From Bombardia bombarda (taxonomy: Eukaryota > Ascomycota > Sordariomycetes > Sordariales > Lasiosphaeriaceae): a stretch of 64,000 nucleotides of DNA. Of this stretch, positions 59,457 to 64,000 are shown one piece after another. Each line of letters begins with the position of its first letter. Within the stretch, counting starts at the first letter, position 1. The stretch is from NCBI GenBank assembly GCA_030512295.1, contig JAULSR010000008.1, positions 496,001-560,000 of the forward strand, written 5' to 3'. The translations under genes and the position numbers were made by a program. The notes beneath the pieces are model-generated. The model saw only the letters and a program-made list of their open reading frames with translations, was not told the origin of the DNA and did no database searches.

Positions 59457-59458
59457 TA

Positions 59459-60808
59459 GTATTTGACGGCGTAATCTTGTTTGTCCCTATTTTCCTGTCC
59501 CGATTTGGGTTGCAGCATCTTGTCCAATACCTATACAGTGAGGTGGTGTATGTACATATGTACTTCAGGATACGTACCCACCTAGGTACCTAGCAAGCAA
59601 TACTAGCCTTACCCGGGCAGTGCTACTGTACCTGCCGTCTGTCTATCTTGCCTGGCATAGGCTTACCGATATGCTGTGCTGGCTATAGAAGCGCGGGAAG
59701 ATGGTTGTGACTGAAAAGGCGGCCCGGGGCGATGATGACCTTCATGACCGGGTCTATCTCCTCAAGGTACTTCGTACTTTGCCTTGTATGCCATACGCAT
59801 GGCGCAACCTCAAATTAAGCTCACCAACCTCCTTTTTGTGTGTTAAATCTAAATAAGAAACTAAGGTAGACTGGCCAGAAACTTAAACTCCCCAAACACC
59901 ATTACATAGGTAAGGTATGCTTGTGAACACCTGATAGTAGAGCGGCGGACATTTCTTAGTTGAGAAATATTGGGCATTGGTACCTGTCTTGGAGTTGGAT
60001 CCCGGGGACGGATGGAGCTTTCCTTCTTGCCAAGCGCATGTAAAGGACCCCGCCATCCGCCTTGGTTTTGCGCTACCTCATGCTTTCGTCCCCGCCATCG
60101 CATTCGATGATTTTTGCCGAGCAACGTACACCAAACGTCAGACTCCGCAACCGACGTCTCTTGTCCAGGTTGAAGCGCCTCTAATCTACTCCCATTTGCT
60201 CCCATAACAAACTTTCGCTCGAACCATCTCTCATTTGCATCTTGTAGCATTGCGGGACATCTTTCCGAGGATTGCGACGCCTTTCTCTGTATGTAGGTGT
60301 GGCATCTCTCTCTATTACCTAACTGACCCAACGAGTTCGTCGTCGCGTTCCCGTCTCTGCCTTACCTGTCTGGCCTTGCGCCAGTGGCACATCGCTACCA
60401 ACCCAACCAGACCACGTCTTCACAAAAGAAACCGGCAATCTGGGGCTGGGCGGCGGTCGTGCGACTTTAGCTGCCGTGTTGTCTTTTTGTATTGTCGCCG
60501 TGGCCTCTCTTCGTTGTTGTCCCTTTACTGCTTTTAACGGGCCCACCCCTCGTCTTCGTCTCCTTGCACTCTGCTACATTTGCTGATACTACTCATCCTC
60601 CTCCAGCCGTGAGCAACAAGCCGATAAACAAAGCCCTGCTAGAACCTCAAACCTATCTACAGACACACCGCAGTCATTTTACAAAGGAGAGCGGCAGAAC
60701 GTCGCCTTACCAAGCGAGAGGCATCCGGCGCAAAGCGGCGGCAACTGCGACACATTTCTTCTACACGTTCAAAGCCAAGTGCGATAATCCGACAAACCGA
60801 TCGCGATC
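59459..60808 (+). promoter_or_regulatory. Upstream region of pkr1
   Basis: 1350 bp between the MITE and the pkr1 start. A CCTAGGTACCTAG palindrome lies at about 59580-59592. From about 60235 onward the plus strand is rich in C, T and CTCTC/CGTC motifs, which is typical of a 5' leader. Open frames here have no domains. Confidence 0.45.
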
Positions 60809-61399
60809 ATGGCGTCGTTCGTTGAGGGCATCTGGGACTCCATCTTCACCCCGGGCACCACGCCCACCCTGCTCATCGCCACAAATGCCACCTTTGCGAT
60901 CCTGCAGGTCCTCCTCGCCGCCATGCTCTTTGCAACATACAGCGTGCACTTCTTGGTGCTCTCACTGCTAAGCGGCGGTCTCTGGGCGGCTATCAACTGG
61001 TTCGCGCGAGAACTCGCCGAGGCCCAGCGACAGGAGGAAGAGACGGGGCGGCAGGCACGGGCGACGGCGGCAGCAGCAGGAGTGCCCATTGCCTCGGATG
61101 AGAGCGAGACCGAAGTAGAGGAGGAGGGCTCTTCCTCGGCAGATATTGGACAGGCAGCAACAACTGGGCGGGGGCGATCGCCTCCGAAGCAGCAGCAGCA
61201 GCAGCAGTCCGTGGCGGCGGTCAGCAAGGAAGTGGAGCCTGTGGAGACGCACGGAGAGCTGAAGCAAAGGAGTGTCACTGTGGAGAGCGCAACTGGGGAT
61301 TTTGGAGGGGAGACGGCAAGCCAGGGCACCAAGAGCAGCGTCAGCACTGAGGACGAGTGGGAGAAGGTGTCGGAGAACGAAAACGAGAAGGACAAATGA
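60809..61399 (+). CDS. pkr1: V-ATPase assembly factor Pkr1
   Basis: A single-exon 196-aa frame from ATG at 60809. Residues 1-72 carry the whole Pkr1 signature: FVEGIWDSIFTPGTTPTLLIA, a first membrane helix (about 20-40, NATFAILQVLLAAMLFATYS) and a second (about 45-66, FLVLSLLSGGLWAAINWF). The remaining 120 residues are hydrophilic, acidic and low complexity, with a QQQQQQ tract and an end rich in Glu and Lys (ENENEKDK). Yeast Pkr1 is an ER membrane protein needed with Vma12/21/22 to assemble the Vo sector of the vacuolar ATPase. The long tail is usual in filamentous fungi, whereas the yeast protein is shorter. The antisense frame of 208 codons over this gene is a shadow. Confidence 0.92.
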   Translation: MASFVEGIWDSIFTPGTTPTLLIATNATFAILQVLLAAMLFATYSVHFLVLSLLSGGLWAAINWFARELAEAQRQEEETGRQARATAAAAGVPIASDESETEVEEEGSSSADIGQAATTGRGRSPPKQQQQQQSVAAVSKEVEPVETHGELKQRSVTVESATGDFGGETASQGTKSSVSTEDEWEKVSENENEKDK

Positions 61400-62149
61400 G
61401 TAGTGGTTAAGAATCACTAGGGGAGGGGGGGGTGAAAGTCAGGCCACCATTTGGAGGTTGGTCGGTTGATACCACAGCGTTTTTATCTTGTACATATACA
61501 TGACAGGTAGCATCTGGCAGATGACTGTGTGGGCTACTCTCATAGACCGTGGGTTTATTTATTTCGATACGTAGTTACACCTGCATGTGCATATCACAGG
61601 ACTGTAACCAGCTATCTAGACCAGGCCACAAACTTGGGTGGTTAATTCGTACTCTTCTTTACAGCGTTGAAGTACAGTTGAGCTGGAAGGCTCGGAGGTA
61701 TTGGGCGTCTCGACATACGACATTCCTGTCCTATTTCGAGTCGGAGAACGCCCCGAGTTGCTTGGTGGGGGGCCCTGCATGAACTGAAGGATGCGGGGAA
61801 CACAGCAAATTCACAAGCCAGACGAACTCTCCTGGTTGCTGCCCGGCTACGATACTTGACCGAAGACCTGTAACTCATGTTTTAGGCTAAGGTATTCGTA
61901 CCTGGGTGGATAGGTATCGACAATCGATACGATAAAACAGCTTATGTAATAGTGCCATACCAAGCTCAATGGACAACTAACATCACATGACATGGCACGG
62001 GACTCGATTTTCTTGTCCATCCGACAAGCAACAACGGCGGCGTGTGAGGGAAGCGCCGCTCTAACGAACGAACATTGACGACCAAATCCAACCACTTTCA
62101 CCTACCACAACACACGAGCTAGAATACTCCTACGCGGAAATCTGGCAAC
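61400..62149. promoter_or_regulatory. Region between pkr1 and smd1
   Basis: 750 bp holding the pkr1 3' region and the smd1 promoter, both genes on the plus strand. A G run lies at about 61422-61432. Near the smd1 start the plus strand is A/C-rich (CCAACCACTTTCACCTACCACAACACAC), consistent with a leader. No gene seen. Confidence 0.5.
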
Positions 62150-63031
62150 ATGAAGCTCGTCAGGTACGCAGTCTTTGCTCGCATTATTTCCGAACCTTTA
62201 ATCCTTCCTGTCTTGCGTCCTGTCCTGGCGCGCCGCGCCGCGCCCTGCACAACTTGGGGCGTGCTGCTGCTACTGCCAACAAGCTGCACCTCCCCATGCA
62301 CTCCCCGATTCGAGCATGCGCGCGTCCTGTCGACTCGAGATATATCGAGCGAGCTCGTACTGTCTGGATATGCGATCGATTTCGAGGGGGGCGCGCATGA
62401 GGGACGGCGGCGGCGGTAGTGGCAGCGACAAACGAGAACGGCGACCACTCCAGCGACGATGTTATCGGATAGCTATAGCATCAGAAGGCTGACTTTGGTT
62501 GTTTGATGATAGGTTTCTTATGAGATGCCAGAATGAGACGGTGACGGTCGAGCTCAAGAATGGTAATTACATCTGATTGGACCAAGGAGAGAAGGAGAAG
62601 CTGACCAGTTCGTTTTCAGGAACAATCGTTCACGGCACCATCACAAGCGTAACGCCACAGATGAACACAGCGCTACGGAACGTAAAGGTGTGTGAATTTA
62701 CGGCACACAGTCTCGTGGGGGCAAGTCATGCTGACCCTTGCCTTTTGCACAGATGACGCCCAAGCACGGCGACGTCCTCCCCCTGGCGAGCCTCAACATC
62801 CGCGGCTCCACTATCCGCTACTTTATACTACCCGACTCGCTCCCCCTCGACACCCTTCTCATCGACGAGTCTAGTAAGCCCAAGAACAAGCCTAGAAAGG
62901 AGACTGCCGACCGCGGCGCCAGCAGCGCCGCGAGAGGCGGCGGCGGCGGCGGCGGCGGCCCGCGCGGTGGCCGGGGCAGAGGCCGGGGTGCCCCTCGTGG
63001 AGGCAGTGGACGCGGACGCGGACGGGGTTAA
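62150..63031 (+). CDS. smd1: Small nuclear ribonucleoprotein SmD1
   Basis: Four exons (62150-62163, 62513-62562, 62620-62687, 62753-63031) give 136 aa. Exon 1 codes only for MKLVR (14 nt). Introns are 349, 57 and 65 bp with GTACGC, GTAATT and GTGTGT donors. The Sm fold spans about residues 2-80: MKLVRFLMRCQNETVTVELKN (Sm1 motif), GTIVHGTITSVTPQMNTALRNVKM, and the Sm2 motif LNIRGSTIRYFILPDSLPLDTLLID. The C-terminal tail is Arg/Gly-rich (RGGGGGGGG, GRGRGRGAP), the substrate of symmetric arginine methylation in this family. SmD1 is a member of the heptameric Sm ring on U1, U2, U4 and U5 snRNAs in the spliceosome. Animal SmD1 is about 119 aa; the extra length here is in the tail. Confidence 0.97.
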
Positions 63032-63871
63032 GCAGTTTAGCTTTCGGCTGCTCTCACCATCAACCCTCACGCCCTCTTTTTATCGCGGGGGTGAGGCACG
63101 TGGCAGTGCTGTTCAGAGAAGCCGTGGGTCGGCCATGGCCAAGGCGGCTATATCCTCTCTGTTTGGCATTTAATGACATTTTTTGTTTTATTTTAACGTA
63201 TATTGCTTTCCATCATCGGACGCGGCGGCTCGACAAACGCCTAACCCTGACAAAGAGAGATGGGCGGGGACACCGAATGTGGGAGGGCAGAGAGAGAGCA
63301 TTGCAAGATGATTGGCGAAGAGGGCTCGCCAACTGCGTTTTCTTTCAACGATGCCTTGGCCAATGGGCTGATTCCTAGATACCTACTATGGAGGGATTGG
63401 TGTTATGTGACGAGGTTGAAAAAGAATGGGGGGGAAGACACAAGGGAAGAAAGGATCTCAGCCGCGCGTTGGCTCACTTTACTTTTCACATCAATAGGTC
63501 TTGCTTCTCTTGCCGATGTAGAATGAAGCGACAGGCAACTTTCTATGGCGTTCTAGGATGGATATGAGAAAATAAACAAAATAACGGATCACCAACGGGG
63601 AAAAGGGAATAGGGCAGCTCGAATGTTGGGCACGAGATGGTCACTCATCTTTTCATGATACACTAAAGAGGCCAACATCTCCTCATATTGCTCATCTCAT
63701 CAATGGAGCAGGAAAAAGTCAATGATTGCTCACCCACCCGTTCATCGAATGTCTGCTAAATAATCAAGATGAGTTCATGGCTGTGACGTTCTCAACCGAC
63801 TGGTGGCCAGAATGGGCACAAAGGTGGTTTCTCTCCATTTCCCGTCCCGGATTTATTTCCTGCATCTCTAT
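63032..63871. other. Convergent region after smd1
   Basis: 840 bp between the stop codon of smd1 (+) and the stop codon of the truncated minus-strand gene at the right edge. Open frames (63091-63378, 63260-63526) have no domains. It is probably the two 3' untranslated regions and spacer. Confidence 0.5.
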
Positions 63872-64000
63872 CTAACTCCCAGTAGTATCTGCAGCGACGC
63901 CATCGTAGTCCCGCCATATCCTAACAATCTGCAACTTCTCCCAGCCAGCCTGCTTCCCACTGGTCCCGACCGTCTCCGCCTTCCACCTCCCACCACCACC
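63872..64000 (-). CDS. C-terminal end of a gene cut by the window edge
   Basis: The last 129 bases read on the minus strand give 42 codons and a stop with no interruption: four Gly then RWKAETVGTSGKQAGWEKLQ, followed by IVRIWRDYDGVAADTTGS. The amino-acid mix (Trp, Glu, Lys, Asp, Ile) and codon use look coding and unlike a random frame. I do not recognise the family. The gene extends beyond position 64000 and convergently faces smd1. Its length and exon structure cannot be judged. Confidence 0.55.
   Translation of the reverse strand, partial: GGGGRWKAETVGTSGKQAGWEKLQIVRIWRDYDGVAADTTGS

Noticed and set aside
62164..62512. C/D snoRNA in smd1 intron 1
   Set aside because: A TGATGA-like box and a CTGA are present but in the wrong order and too near the acceptor; they serve as branch site and 3' intron end.
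1..64000. Secondary-metabolite or effector cluster
   Set aside because: No polyketide synthase, peptide synthetase, terpene cyclase, P450 or cluster regulator is visible; the only secreted protein is the CE2-like esterase.
1..64000. CRISPR array, rRNA operon or integrated virus
   Set aside because: No regularly spaced direct repeats with unique spacers, no rRNA-like segments and no viral polymerase or capsid motifs were seen.

Overview
The window is genomic DNA of a filamentous ascomycete, most likely a Sordariomycete. The evidence is short introns (mostly 55-110 bp) with GTRNGT donors and CTRAC branch sites, GC-rich coding exons with homopolymeric amino-acid tracts, and fungal or Pezizomycotina protein families (NIMA kinase, FlbC-type zinc finger, Pkr1, DUF7025-type AAA ATPase). 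There is also a very AT-rich island of the type left by repeat-induced point mutation (RIP). I do not assign a genus.

Layout. Positions 1-7097 hold no gene I can support. A gene-rich block follows: an unrecognised Ser/Pro/Asn-rich protein (7098-8743, +), a MUP1/LAT-type amino-acid permease (9339-11439, -), an ankyrin plus double-BTB protein (12196-14106, -) and, divergent from it, the mitotic kinase NIMA (14846-17490, +). From 17491 to 31833 there is a gene-poor interval of 14.3 kb with two copies of a 171-bp mariner-like MITE and one RIP-like AT island. Then come a C2H2 regulator resembling FlbC (31834-32855, +), another gene-poor stretch (32856-40314) with one weak gene candidate near 35.5-36.6 kb, and a secreted CE2-type SGNH esterase (40315-41877, -). 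The right third is mostly housekeeping: a CNL1-like BLOC-1 subunit (44679-45269, +), an SPP1/CFP1-type PHD protein of the Set1 complex (47357-49063, -), a five-exon AAA+ ATPase (50349-52913, +), an F-box protein (54867-57749, -), the third MITE copy (59286-59456), the V-ATPase assembly factor Pkr1 (60809-61399, +) and SmD1 (62150-63031, +). The last 129 bases are the C-terminal end of another minus-strand gene cut by the window edge.

The genes do not form an operon-like or secondary-metabolite cluster. They cover nuclear functions (NIMA, Spp1, SmD1, FlbC-like), protein turnover adaptors (BTB, F-box), endomembrane assembly (Pkr1, CNL1-like) and uptake or secretion (permease, esterase). Exon structures were inferred by hand from splice signals and frame continuity.

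The least expected observations are three gap-free 171-bp MITE copies with TA target duplications, a GC-AG intron interrupting the AAA domain, a 3' exon with no start codon that extends the first gene, arrays of CCAAT and ACGTCA motifs, and many short CCTAGGTA-type palindromes in intergenic DNA. I found no CRISPR, rRNA, convincing tRNA or viral gene.
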